Of a stretch of DNA of 64,000 nucleotides, positions 48,728-56,816 are shown piece after piece. Every line of letters begins with the position of its first letter. Position 1 is the stretch's first letter. The DNA is from Mycolicibacterium austroafricanum (GTDB taxonomy: Bacteria > Actinomycetota > Actinomycetes > Mycobacteriales > Mycobacteriaceae). The translations under genes were made by a program, and so were the position numbers. The notes below the pieces were generated by a model. That model worked only from the letters and a program-made list of their open reading frames with translations. It ran no database searches and was not told where the DNA came from. The DNA lies in NCBI RefSeq assembly GCF_000612725.1, contig NZ_HG964453.1:331010-395009 (forward strand), in the 5' to 3' direction.

Positions 48728-51316
48728 TCAGGTGACGTCGAACTGGCGGGCCTTCAGCGAGCGTTCGACGCCCGCCCGGCCTTCCAGCACCAACCGGCGC
48801 AGCGCAGGCGGTACGTCGGGGTCCGACAGGAACCGGTCGGCGGCGTCCAACGCCTCACCGCTGATGTCCCACGACGGGTACAGCCCGATGACGACGGTCT
48901 GTGCAACCTCGCTGGAGCGCCGCTCCCACACGCCGGAGATCGCGCCGAAGTAGCGCTCCCGGAACGGTGCCAGCAGCTCGCCCTGGCCGGGCTGCACGAA
49001 GCCACCGATGATGGCCCGGGCGGTGATGTTGGCCAGTGTGTCGTCCTCGACGACCTGCTCCCAGGCACCCGCCTTGACGGCCGCCTGCGGCCTCGCCGCC
49101 GACGCCGCCGCGGCCTGCCGCCGTCCTGCCGCGGTGGGGTCGTTGGCGGCCTCGGCGTCGATGAACGGTGTCTGCGTGCCGTCGGCGTCGATCACTCCGG
49201 CGCGGGCCAGCGCGGTGACGATGCGCCACCGCAGATCGGTGTCGAGCACCAGGCCAGGCAGGTTCACCGCGGCGGGTTCGTTGTCGAGCAGCGTCGACAG
49301 CACCGCGACATGGTTGGGCGAGAGCACCGACGTGCACAGCGCGTTGACGAACGCCAGCTGGTGATCCGAGCCGGGAGCCGACTCGCGGGCCAGATCCAGC
49401 AGCGCGTCGCCGAAGGCCGGCCAGCCGTTCTCGGCCGCCCACGCGGGATCGGCGTAGGAACCCAGCGCCGTCTGCGCCTGCAGCAGCAGCCGCTGCGCGA
49501 CGCCGACCTCGGATTCGGCGTGCAGCCCGCCGATCACCAGCGCGACGAAGTCGCGGGCACGCAGCTCCGCGTCGCGGGTCATCTCCCAGGCCGCCGACCA
49601 CGCCAGCGTGCGGGGGAGCGGATCGGCGATGTCGGCGATGCGGGTGAGCACCGTCTGCAGCGACGCGGGATCCAGCCGCAGCGAGCAGTACGTCAGGTCG
49701 TCGTCGTTGACCAGGATGAACTTTCCGCGCGAAACACCCTGCAGAGCAGGTACTTCCGTGACCGATCCGTCGACGTCGAGTTCCTCGCGGTGCACCCGGA
49801 CCAGCTTGCCGGAGCTGTCGTCGTCGTAGACGCCGACAGCCAGCCGGTGCACGCGGGTCTCGCCGTCGCCCGGTTTGGCACCTTCCTGCTCGATGGCGAA
49901 CCGGGTGAACCTGCCGTCGGCGTCGACGTCGAAGTTCGGGCGCAGCGTGTTCAGGCCGGTGGTCTTGAGCCACTGCCTGCCCCAGCCGGACAGGTCGCGA
50001 CCGGAGGATTTCTCCAGCGCCCCGAGCAGGTCGCCGAAGGTGGCGTTGCCGTACGCGTGATCGCGGAAGTAGTCCCGCAGCCCGGCCAGGAACGCGTCCA
50101 ACCCGACGTACGCGACCAGCTGCTTGAGCACGCTGGCGCCCTTGGCGTAGGTGATGCCGTCGAAGTTGACCTCCACGGCATGCAGGTCCGGGATGTCGGC
50201 GGCCACCGGGTGGGTCGAGGGCAACTGATCCTGCCGGTAGGCCCACGACTTCTCCACGTTGGCGAACGTCGTCCACGCCTGCGTGTATTCGGTGGCCTCG
50301 GCCTGGCACAGCACCGACGCGAACGTCGCGAACGACTCGTTGAGCCACAGGTCGTCCCACCACTGCATGGTGACCAGGTCGCCGAACCACATGTGGGCCA
50401 TCTCGTGCAGCACGGTCTCGGCGCGGCGCTCGTACGAGTAGCGCGTGACCTTGGAGCGGAACACGTAGTCCTCGAGGAAGGTCACCGCACCGGCGTTCTC
50501 CATGGCGCCGGCGTTGAACTCCGGGACGAACAGCTGGTCATACTTGCCGAAGGCGTACGGGACGCCGAAGTTGTTGTGGTAGAACGCGAATCCCTGTTTG
50601 GTTTCGGTGAACAGCCGCTCCGCGTCCATGTACTCGGCCAGCGACTTGCGGCAGAAGATTCCCAATGGGATGTCGCCGTGGTCGTCGGAGTATACGTCGT
50701 CCCAGCGGGCGTACGGTCCGGCGATGAGCGCCGCCAGGTAGGTGCTCATCCGGGGCGTCGCCTTGAAGGTGTGGCGTTTGGCGCCCGAATCGAGCTCTTC
50801 GACCTCGACGGTGGCACCGTTGGAAACCACCTCCCAGTGCCCGGGTGCGACGACGGTGACGTCGAAGAAGGCCTTCAGATCGGGCTGGTCGAAACACGCG
50901 AACATCCGCTTGGCGTCCGCGGTTTCGAACTGTGAATACAGGTACACCTCGTTGTCGACCGGGTCGACGAAGCGGTGGAGCCCCTCGCCGGTGTTCGAGT
51001 AGCGGCAGGCCGCGTCGACAACCAGCACGTTGTGCCCGGCGACCCCTGTCAGCGGGATGCCGGTGGATTCGTCGTAGCCCGAAACGTCGATCTCGGTGCC
51101 GTTGAGCGTGGCGCTGCGCACCGAGTCGGCGGCGAGGTCGATGTAGGTGTCGGCGCCGGCGACGGCGTCGAACTCGACGGTCGTCACCGACCGGAAGGTG
51201 CGCTCGCCGGGCTTGCCCGCACCGTCGGTCAGATCCAGGTGGATGCGGTAGCTGTCGACGGTCACGAGGGCGGCGCGCTCGGCGGCCTGGTCGCGGGTCA
51301 GGTTAGGAAGTGCCAC
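48728..51316 (-). CDS. pepN: Aminopeptidase N
   Basis: An 862-residue M1-family zinc metallopeptidase. It has the exopeptidase motif GAMENAG, the zinc site HEMAH with the downstream Glu in NESFA, and the long C-terminal ERAP1-like helical domain. It removes N-terminal residues from peptides in the cytoplasm. Counterpart of Rv2467, whose length it matches. The GTG at 51316 (ALPNLTRDQAAERAALV) is chosen over an ATG seven codons upstream because a TAGTGT box (51325-51330 on the minus strand) sits 8 bases before it, typical of a leaderless message. Confidence 0.93.
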   Translation of the reverse strand: MALPNLTRDQAAERAALVTVDSYRIHLDLTDGAGKPGERTFRSVTTVEFDAVAGADTYIDLAADSVRSATLNGTEIDVSGYDESTGIPLTGVAGHNVLVVDAACRYSNTGEGLHRFVDPVDNEVYLYSQFETADAKRMFACFDQPDLKAFFDVTVVAPGHWEVVSNGATVEVEELDSGAKRHTFKATPRMSTYLAALIAGPYARWDDVYSDDHGDIPLGIFCRKSLAEYMDAERLFTETKQGFAFYHNNFGVPYAFGKYDQLFVPEFNAGAMENAGAVTFLEDYVFRSKVTRYSYERRAETVLHEMAHMWFGDLVTMQWWDDLWLNESFATFASVLCQAEATEYTQAWTTFANVEKSWAYRQDQLPSTHPVAADIPDLHAVEVNFDGITYAKGASVLKQLVAYVGLDAFLAGLRDYFRDHAYGNATFGDLLGALEKSSGRDLSGWGRQWLKTTGLNTLRPNFDVDADGRFTRFAIEQEGAKPGDGETRVHRLAVGVYDDDSSGKLVRVHREELDVDGSVTEVPALQGVSRGKFILVNDDDLTYCSLRLDPASLQTVLTRIADIADPLPRTLAWSAAWEMTRDAELRARDFVALVIGGLHAESEVGVAQRLLLQAQTALGSYADPAWAAENGWPAFGDALLDLARESAPGSDHQLAFVNALCTSVLSPNHVAVLSTLLDNEPAAVNLPGLVLDTDLRWRIVTALARAGVIDADGTQTPFIDAEAANDPTAAGRRQAAAASAARPQAAVKAGAWEQVVEDDTLANITARAIIGGFVQPGQGELLAPFRERYFGAISGVWERRSSEVAQTVVIGLYPSWDISGEALDAADRFLSDPDVPPALRRLVLEGRAGVERSLKARQFDVT

Positions 51317-51341
51317 GCTCGTCAACACTAGCCTCATGGCG

Positions 51342-51367
51342 GGAAGACGGGACGGGCGTCAGCCGTT
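51342..51367 (+). promoter_or_regulatory. SigH-type promoter upstream of the DsbA-like gene
   Basis: GGAA at 51342-51345 and GTT at 51365-51367 are separated by 19 bases, matching the mycobacterial SigH pattern (GGAA, 18-20 bases, GTT). It lies about 55 bp upstream of the Rv2466c-like start. Rv2466c is a known SigH-dependent, thiol-stress-induced gene. Confidence 0.65.
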
Positions 51368-51422
51368 GTGCTGAACGGACGTCTGTCACATCACAACGCG
51401 AGGTCGAAGAGAGGACCGCCCC

Positions 51423-52043
51423 ATGTCTGAGAAGTCCCGCACAGATTTCTGGTTCGATCCGCTGTGCCCGTGGGCCTGGATCACCTCCCGTTGGGTGCTT
51501 GAGGTCGAGAAGGTGCGCGACATCGAGGTCAACTTCCACGTGATGAGCCTGGCCGTGCTCAACGAGGGCAAGGACGTGCCCGAGGCGTACCGCGAGGCGA
51601 TGCAGAAGGCGTGGGGACCGGTGCGGGTGGCGATCGCCGCAGAGCAGGCGAAAGGCCCCGAGATCCTCGGCCCGCTGTACACCGCGATGGGCACCAGGAT
51701 CCACAATCAGGGCTACCAGGGCTCCGACCCGGACTTCTCCCGCGTCATCCGGGAGTCCCTCGACGAGGTCGGGCTGCCCGCCGAACTCGCCGAGGCCGCC
51801 ACGTCGACGTTCTACGACGTGGCGCTGCGGGAAAGTCACCACGCCGGCATGGACGCCGTCGGCGACGACGTCGGCACCCCGACCATCCACGTCAACCGCG
51901 TCGCGTTCTTCGGGCCGGTGCTCTCCCGTATCCCGCGCGGCGAAGACGCGGGCAAGCTGTGGGACGCGTCGGTGATCTTCGCGTCCTACCCGCACTTCTG
52001 GGAGCTCAAGCGCTCCCGCACCGAGGCGCCGGTCTTCGACTGA
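51423..52043 (+). CDS. DsbA-like mycothiol-dependent reductase (Rv2466c family), CPWA active site
   Basis: A 206-residue thioredoxin-fold protein with a helical insertion, matching Rv2466c, a mycothiol-dependent oxidoreductase that also activates nitro-drugs. As I remember it, the family active site is CPWC; here the codons at about 51465-51476 read TGC CCG TGG GCC, i.e. CPWA, so the second cysteine is alanine. The cis-Pro region [10 protein letters not shown] is intact. A one-cysteine site would favour glutaredoxin-like, mycothiol-linked chemistry. A SigH-type promoter lies upstream. GAGAGGA precedes the ATG. Confidence 0.85.
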   Translation: MSEKSRTDFWFDPLCPWAWITSRWVLEVEKVRDIEVNFHVMSLAVLNEGKDVPEAYREAMQKAWGPVRVAIAAEQAKGPEILGPLYTAMGTRIHNQGYQGSDPDFSRVIRESLDEVGLPAELAEAATSTFYDVALRESHHAGMDAVGDDVGTPTIHVNRVAFFGPVLSRIPRGEDAGKLWDASVIFASYPHFWELKRSRTEAPVFD

Positions 52044-52166
52044 GCTGTCCGGCCGGATTGTTAACGGTTGGTTGCGCCGGTTGCGGGCGGGCCGCCCCGG
52101 GGCGAATGTGATGCGGTGATCCGCATACTTGGTGGTGTGTCGCTCCAAGATCACCGCCGAGAAGGT

Positions 52167-52610
52167 GTGGCCACGCCGCAGGAGATGCTCGAGGTCGCCG
52201 TCGAGGAGGCTCGAAAAGGGTTGGCGGAGGGCGGTATCCCCATCGGTGCCGCGCTGTTCTCCACCGACGGTGCGCTGCTGGGCAGCGGCCGCAACCGGCG
52301 CGTGCAGCTCGGGGACCCGTCCGTCCACGCCGAGACCGATGCGTTCCGCAACGCGGGGCGGCAGCGCGGGTACCGCTCGACGATCATGGTCACCACGCTC
52401 TCGCCGTGCTGGTACTGCAGCGGTCTGGTGCGCCAGTTCAACATCGGTGCGGTCGTGATCGGGGAGAGCCGGACCTTCACCGGTGGGCACGACTGGCTGG
52501 CCGACAACGGCGTGGACGTCACCATCGTCGACGACGAACGGTGCGTGACGATGATGCGCGATTTCATCGCCGCCAATCCCGACCTGTGGGCGGAGGACAT
52601 CGGAGAATGA
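52167..52610 (+). CDS. CDA-family nucleoside/nucleobase deaminase
   Basis: A 147-residue zinc deaminase with HAETDAF (zinc His and catalytic Glu) and SPCWYCSG (zinc cysteines), the motifs of the cytosine/guanine deaminase branch. GGIPIGAAL forms the substrate pocket and NGVDVTIVDDERC the C-terminal part. It likely deaminates a free base such as cytosine or guanine. The start is uncertain: GTG 52167 gives the usual length, while GTG 52137 also fits a leaderless message. Its stop overlaps the ATG of a 2OG-dioxygenase gene, so the two form a coupled pair. Confidence 0.8.
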   Translation: MATPQEMLEVAVEEARKGLAEGGIPIGAALFSTDGALLGSGRNRRVQLGDPSVHAETDAFRNAGRQRGYRSTIMVTTLSPCWYCSGLVRQFNIGAVVIGESRTFTGGHDWLADNGVDVTIVDDERCVTMMRDFIAANPDLWAEDIGE

Positions 52611-53566
52611 GTGTGATTGCCACAGTTGACCTCTCGCGCTGGCGTGCCGGCGGCGCGGCCGCCGACGCGGTCGCGGCCGACGTCGACGAGGGCCTGCAAC
52701 GGGCAGGCTTCATCCTGGTGAGCGGTCACGGCGTCTCGGCGTCGCTGGCGCGCGAGTTGCGCGCGGCGGCACGCGAGTTCTTCGCACTGCCGGACGAGGT
52801 GAAGTCCGGGTACTCGGTACCGGTCGGCGGACATGGCTGGATCGGTCCGGGTGCGGAGGCCAACGGTTACGCCGAGGGGACCGAGACGCCCCCAGACCTC
52901 AAGGAGACGTTCAGTTTGGGCGCGGAGACCGCGACCGGCGACGCGGAGGTCGACCGGATCTGGTTCGCGCCCAATGTGTGGCCCCGCGAGGTGCCCGCGC
53001 TGGAGCCGCTGCTGACCGAGTACACCGCGCAGATGCGAGGTGTCGCCGACGATCTGCTCGCGCTGTTCGCCCACGCCCTGAAGCTGCCCGCCAATCCGTT
53101 CGCCGAGCTGGCCAGCACACCGACGTGGACGATGAACATCAACCACTACCCGCCCGTGAGTGTGGTCGGCGAGCCCGAGCCGGGCCAGTTCCGCATCGGG
53201 CCGCACACCGACTTCGGCACCGTCACGATTCTCGATCGTGAGCCCGGCGCCGGTGGGCTGCAGGTGTATTCGGAGGACGCCGGCTGGCAGGACGCCCCGT
53301 ACGACCCGGACGCGTTGACGGTGAACATCGGTGACCTGCTCGAGTACTGGAGCGGTCGGCGGTGGCCGTCGGGCCGGCATCGGGTGCTCCCTCCGCAGCC
53401 GGGTGCCCCCGAGGAGGATCTGGTGTCGCTGATCTACTTCTACGAAGCCAACCACGACGCGCTCGTCACCCCGCTGGATCCGCCGGTCGGCCGGGTGTCG
53501 GGGCTGGCGCCGGTGACGTCGGCGGATTTCATCAAGGAACGCCTCGACGCGATCACCGTCGGCTGA
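52607..53566 (+). CDS. 2-oxoglutarate/Fe(II)-dependent dioxygenase (isopenicillin N synthase-like)
   Basis: A 319-residue double-stranded beta-helix oxygenase. It has the N-terminal DIOX_N-type segment (GFILVSGHGVS), the iron site HTD in GPHTDFGTVT with the distal His in SGRHRVLPP, and a following segment that would carry the 2OG-binding Arg. It probably hydroxylates or oxidises a small molecule. ATGA overlap with the deaminase suggests they act on one pathway, for example successive steps on a nucleobase. The last two codons and the stop lie inside the first unit of a six-copy minisatellite. Confidence 0.82.
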   Translation: MSVIATVDLSRWRAGGAAADAVAADVDEGLQRAGFILVSGHGVSASLARELRAAAREFFALPDEVKSGYSVPVGGHGWIGPGAEANGYAEGTETPPDLKETFSLGAETATGDAEVDRIWFAPNVWPREVPALEPLLTEYTAQMRGVADDLLALFAHALKLPANPFAELASTPTWTMNINHYPPVSVVGEPEPGQFRIGPHTDFGTVTILDREPGAGGLQVYSEDAGWQDAPYDPDALTVNIGDLLEYWSGRRWPSGRHRVLPPQPGAPEEDLVSLIYFYEANHDALVTPLDPPVGRVSGLAPVTSADFIKERLDAITVG

Positions 53567-53719
53567 GCCGACGATTGGGCAGGGGTCGGCTGAGCCGACG
53601 ATTGGGCAGGGGTCGGCTGAGCCGACGATTGGGCAGGGGTCGGCTGAGCCGACGATTGGGCAGGGGTCGGCTGAGCCGACGATTGGGCAGGGGTCGGCTG
53701 AGCCGACGATTGGGCAGGG
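53558..53719. repeat. Six tandem 27-bp hairpin repeats (minisatellite)
   Basis: Six identical units starting at 53558, 53585, 53612, 53639, 53666 and 53693. Each begins with GTCGGCTGAGCCGAC, a perfect 6-bp inverted repeat around TGA, followed by GATTGGGCAGGG. Unit 1 carries the last codons and the stop of the dioxygenase gene. There are no spacers, so this is a VNTR-type locus and not a CRISPR array. Serial hairpins could act at the 3' end of the deaminase-dioxygenase mRNA. Confidence 0.95.
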
Positions 53720-53780
53720 GTGTGTTCCTGCACAAACACGCTTTCTCGCCGCGCCTGGGGCGGGAGGTAGGGTGTCCGCC

Positions 53781-54254
53781 ATGCGCGTCTACGTCGGGGC
53801 TGACCACGCCGGATACGAACTCAAGCAGACCATCGTCGAGCACCTGAAAGCGACCGGCCACGAGCCGGTCGACTGCGGGGCGTTCACTTATGACGCCGAG
53901 GACGATTACCCGGCGTTCTGCATCGCGGCCGCGCAAAAGACGGTTGCCGACCCGGGCAGCCTTGGCATTGTGCTCGGCGGCTCGGGCAACGGTGAACAGA
54001 TCGCGGCCAACAAGGTGCCGGGGGCGCGGTGCGCGCTGGCGTGGAGCCCCGAGACCGCGTCGCTCGCCCGCGAGCACAACAATGCTCAACTCATCGGCAT
54101 CGGCGGCCGCATGCATTCCACCGAAGAGGCACTCGCGATCGTGGACGCCTTCCTGACCACCAAGTGGTCGGAGGCGCCGCGTCACCAGCGCCGCATCGAC
54201 ATCCTCGCCGAGTACGAGAAGACGCACGTCGCCCCGCCGGTTCCCGGAGCCTGA
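53781..54254 (+). CDS. rpiB: Ribose-5-phosphate isomerase B
   Basis: A 157-residue RpiB/LacAB enzyme of the pentose phosphate pathway, counterpart of Rv2465c. The GADHAGYELK N-terminus and GGSGNGEQIAANK, with the Glu used as catalytic base in the mycobacterial form, are both present; the phosphate-binding C-terminal arm follows. TAGGGT (53768-53773) lies 7 bp before the ATG, consistent with a leaderless message, so expression need not depend on the genes upstream of the minisatellite. Confidence 0.93.
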   Translation: MRVYVGADHAGYELKQTIVEHLKATGHEPVDCGAFTYDAEDDYPAFCIAAAQKTVADPGSLGIVLGGSGNGEQIAANKVPGARCALAWSPETASLAREHNNAQLIGIGGRMHSTEEALAIVDAFLTTKWSEAPRHQRRIDILAEYEKTHVAPPVPGA

Positions 54255-54308
54255 TCAGGCGATCCGGCGGGCCGCGTCGCTCCGGTGGGCTTCGCCTCCG
54301 GATGCGGA

Positions 54309-54318
54309 TTGTATACAA
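54309..54318. promoter_or_regulatory. GntR-type palindrome TTGTATACAA
   Basis: A perfect 10-bp palindrome immediately upstream of the TAGGAT -10 box (54326-54331) of the amidase-like gene. The form matches operators of FadR/GntR-family regulators (TNGTNNNACNA core). Placed over the promoter, it would repress. No GntR gene is in the window. Confidence 0.6.
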
Positions 54319-54337
54319 AACCGGTTAGGATGGGCCG

Positions 54338-55960
54338 GTGGCGGTCTGGATCAGCCGGCGGCGAGGTCCTGACGTCGCCGCCGAACTCAGCGAAAGCCGA
54401 AGCGCCGCCGGCCATTTAGCGGGTGTTCGGCTCGCGGTGAACGACAACGTGGAGGTCGCCGGACTGCCCACGACCGCTGGCTGTCCCCAGTTCGCCTACC
54501 TCCCCGACTCCGACGCGGCCGCCGTCGCTGCCTTGCGCGGCGCGGGCGCGGTGGTGGTGGGCAAGACCAACCTCGACCAGTTCGGCACCGGGCTGGTCGG
54601 TACCCGCTCGCCGTACGGTGCCGTGCCCGACAGTCGCAGGCCCGAATTCATCAGTGGCGGACCGAGTTCCGGATCGGCGGTGGCCGTGGCCACCGGTGAG
54701 GCCGACATCGCGATCGCCCCGGATGCCACCGGCTGCATTCCGGCGGCGCTGCAGGGCATCGCGGCGATCAAGCCCACCGTCGGAGTGATCAGCACTGACG
54801 GTGTCGTTCCGGCAAGCGAATCCTATGACTGCATCACCATTCTCGCGGCGACGCTGAACCTCGCCGACACAGCGATGGCGGTCCTGGCCGCGGGGGCGCC
54901 TGCCCGGCCGTGGCCCACCGACGTCAAGCTCGCGGCCCCGCCGGTGCCGGTGATCGCGATTCCCGACGAACTGCCCTACCTCGACGACCAGTGGCGTGTC
55001 GCGTTCGACGCCGCGGTGGACACCCTCGTGGCGCGCGGAGCCCGGGTCGTGTCCGTCGAGATCGAGCCATTCCTTACGGCCGCCACGCTTCTCCACGACG
55101 GCGCGCTGGTGAGCGAACGCTACGCTGCCGTAGGCGAATTCGTCGATCGGCAGCCGGCCGCCGCGCTCGACCCCACGGTGCGCGACATCATCACCGCCGC
55201 CCGCGACGTGCCCGCCCACCGCCTACTTTGCGACCGCGCCGAGGTGAGTCGCCTGCGCGACCGTGCGATGGCCGCCCTCGCAGGGACGGATGTGCTTCTC
55301 GTGCCGACGGCGCCCGTGCACCCGACCATCGCCGACGCGGCGGCCGACTCCGTCGGGCTCGACGCCCGGCTCGGCACGTACACGAACTTCTGCAATCTGT
55401 TCGACATGTGCGCGGTCGCCGTTCCCGCCGGAACGGCGGGCGGCGCGCAGTTCGGCGTCACGGTGTTGGCCAGGGCCTTCGAGGATGCCGTGGCGCTCGA
55501 CGTCGCCGCGTTGCTCGTCGACGAGGCCCCGTCGGCGTCGCCGTGGCCACTCGCCGCCGCCGAGACGGTCGAGCTCGTGGTGTTCGGCGCGCACCTTCGC
55601 GGGGGCCCGCTGGTCCACCAGCTCACCGACCGCGGCGCCCGCTTCGCCGGGGAGATCACCACCGCGCCCCGGTACCGGATGACCGCACTGCCGACCACGC
55701 CGCCCAAACCAGGCGTCACCCGGGTGCCCGACGGTGTCGAGGGCGCCGCGCTGTCCGGGCACCGCTGGCTGCTGTCACCCGCCGCCCTGGGATCGTTCCT
55801 GGCCGCGCTGCCCGCGCCCATGCAGTTGGGCGCCGTCGAGTTCGCCGACGGCAGCTGGCGCACCGCGTTCGGCTGCGACGCTTCGGTGCAGGGTGTCGAC
55901 ATCAGCGGCTACGGCAGCTGGACCTCCGCGTTGGCGTCGGGGGCGGTGCGACAGACTTAG
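54338..55960 (+). CDS. Allophanate hydrolase-like amidase-fold protein lacking catalytic residues
   Basis: A 540-residue protein with an N-terminal amidase-signature domain and a C-terminal gamma-glutamylcyclotransferase-like domain (VFGAHLRGGPLVHQL onward), the order of allophanate hydrolase (AtzF). The catalytic Lys, expected in a VKDNID-type motif, is Asn (AVNDNVEVAGLPTT). The nucleophile block, expected as DTAGSGRVPA, reads DATGCIPAA, with no Ser and two residues fewer. The cis-Ser loop GGPSSGSAV is largely kept. It is probably not an active amidase. The GTG follows TAGGAT by 6 bp. No urea carboxylase gene is nearby. Confidence 0.75.
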   Translation: MAVWISRRRGPDVAAELSESRSAAGHLAGVRLAVNDNVEVAGLPTTAGCPQFAYLPDSDAAAVAALRGAGAVVVGKTNLDQFGTGLVGTRSPYGAVPDSRRPEFISGGPSSGSAVAVATGEADIAIAPDATGCIPAALQGIAAIKPTVGVISTDGVVPASESYDCITILAATLNLADTAMAVLAAGAPARPWPTDVKLAAPPVPVIAIPDELPYLDDQWRVAFDAAVDTLVARGARVVSVEIEPFLTAATLLHDGALVSERYAAVGEFVDRQPAAALDPTVRDIITAARDVPAHRLLCDRAEVSRLRDRAMAALAGTDVLLVPTAPVHPTIADAAADSVGLDARLGTYTNFCNLFDMCAVAVPAGTAGGAQFGVTVLARAFEDAVALDVAALLVDEAPSASPWPLAAAETVELVVFGAHLRGGPLVHQLTDRGARFAGEITTAPRYRMTALPTTPPKPGVTRVPDGVEGAALSGHRWLLSPAALGSFLAALPAPMQLGAVEFADGSWRTAFGCDASVQGVDISGYGSWTSALASGAVRQT

Positions 55961-55963
55961 CGG

Positions 55964-56770
55964 ATGCCCGAAGGACACACTCTGCACCGGTTGGCGCGGC
56001 AACATCAGCGCCGATTCGGTCGCGCGCCGGTGATCGTGTCCAGCCCGCAGGGCAGGTTCGTCGACGGGGCCGCCGCGGTCAACGGCCATGTGTTCAAGAA
56101 GGCCAGTGCGTGGGGCAAGCATCTCTTCCACCACTACCAGGGCGGTCGCGTCGTGCACGTGCATCTCGGCCTGTACGGGACGTTCACCGAGTGGCCGCTG
56201 CCCGACGACCGGACACAGCCCCTGCCCGTCGGGCAGGTGCGGATGCGGATGCTGGGCGCCGAGTACGGCACCGATCTGCGCGGGCCGACGGTGTGCGAGG
56301 TCATCGAGGAGCCCGACGTCGCCGACGTGGTGGCCAGGCTCGGGCCCGACCCGCTGCGCAGCGATGCCGACCCCGAGCTGGCGTGGCGACGGATCAGCAA
56401 GTCCCGCAGGCCAATCGGCGCGCTGCTGATGGATCAGACCGTGATCGCCGGCGTCGGCAACGTCTACCGCAGCGAACTGCTCTTCCGGCACCGTACCGAC
56501 CCGTTCCGGCCCGGTACCACCGTCACCTCAGATGAGTTCGCCGAGATGTGGACCGATCTCGTCGCATTGATGAAGGTGGGGGTGCGGCGCGGCAAGATCG
56601 TGGTGGTGGCACCCGAGCACGACCATGGCGCACCGTCGTACCGGGAAGGCCGTCCCCGCACCTACGTGTACCGCCGCGCCGGTGACCCCTGCCGGGTGTG
56701 CGCGACCCCGATCCGGACGGTCGAACTGGAGGGGCGAAACCTGTTCTGGTGCCCGGCCTGCCAGACCTGA
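55964..56770 (+). CDS. nei1: Endonuclease VIII-type DNA glycosylase
   Basis: A 268-residue Fpg/Nei-family base-excision enzyme, length and start matching Rv2464c (Nei1). It has the catalytic Pro2 and Glu3 in MPEGHTLHR, the helix-two-turn-helix region GALLMDQTVIAGVGNVYRSE, and a C-terminal zinc finger CRVC..CPAC. It removes oxidised pyrimidines and cleaves the strand. It starts 3 bp after the amidase-like gene, so the two are probably co-transcribed. Confidence 0.92.
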   Translation: MPEGHTLHRLARQHQRRFGRAPVIVSSPQGRFVDGAAAVNGHVFKKASAWGKHLFHHYQGGRVVHVHLGLYGTFTEWPLPDDRTQPLPVGQVRMRMLGAEYGTDLRGPTVCEVIEEPDVADVVARLGPDPLRSDADPELAWRRISKSRRPIGALLMDQTVIAGVGNVYRSELLFRHRTDPFRPGTTVTSDEFAEMWTDLVALMKVGVRRGKIVVVAPEHDHGAPSYREGRPRTYVYRRAGDPCRVCATPIRTVELEGRNLFWCPACQT

Positions 56771-56816
56771 GGCGGCTCGGCGCGAAATCCGGTGGGATTG
56801 CCGGGAGAATCTGCGC

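Noticed and set aside
53558..53719. CRISPR array
   Set aside because: The units are strictly contiguous with no spacers and are only 27 bp with a 15-base hairpin; no cas genes are nearby.
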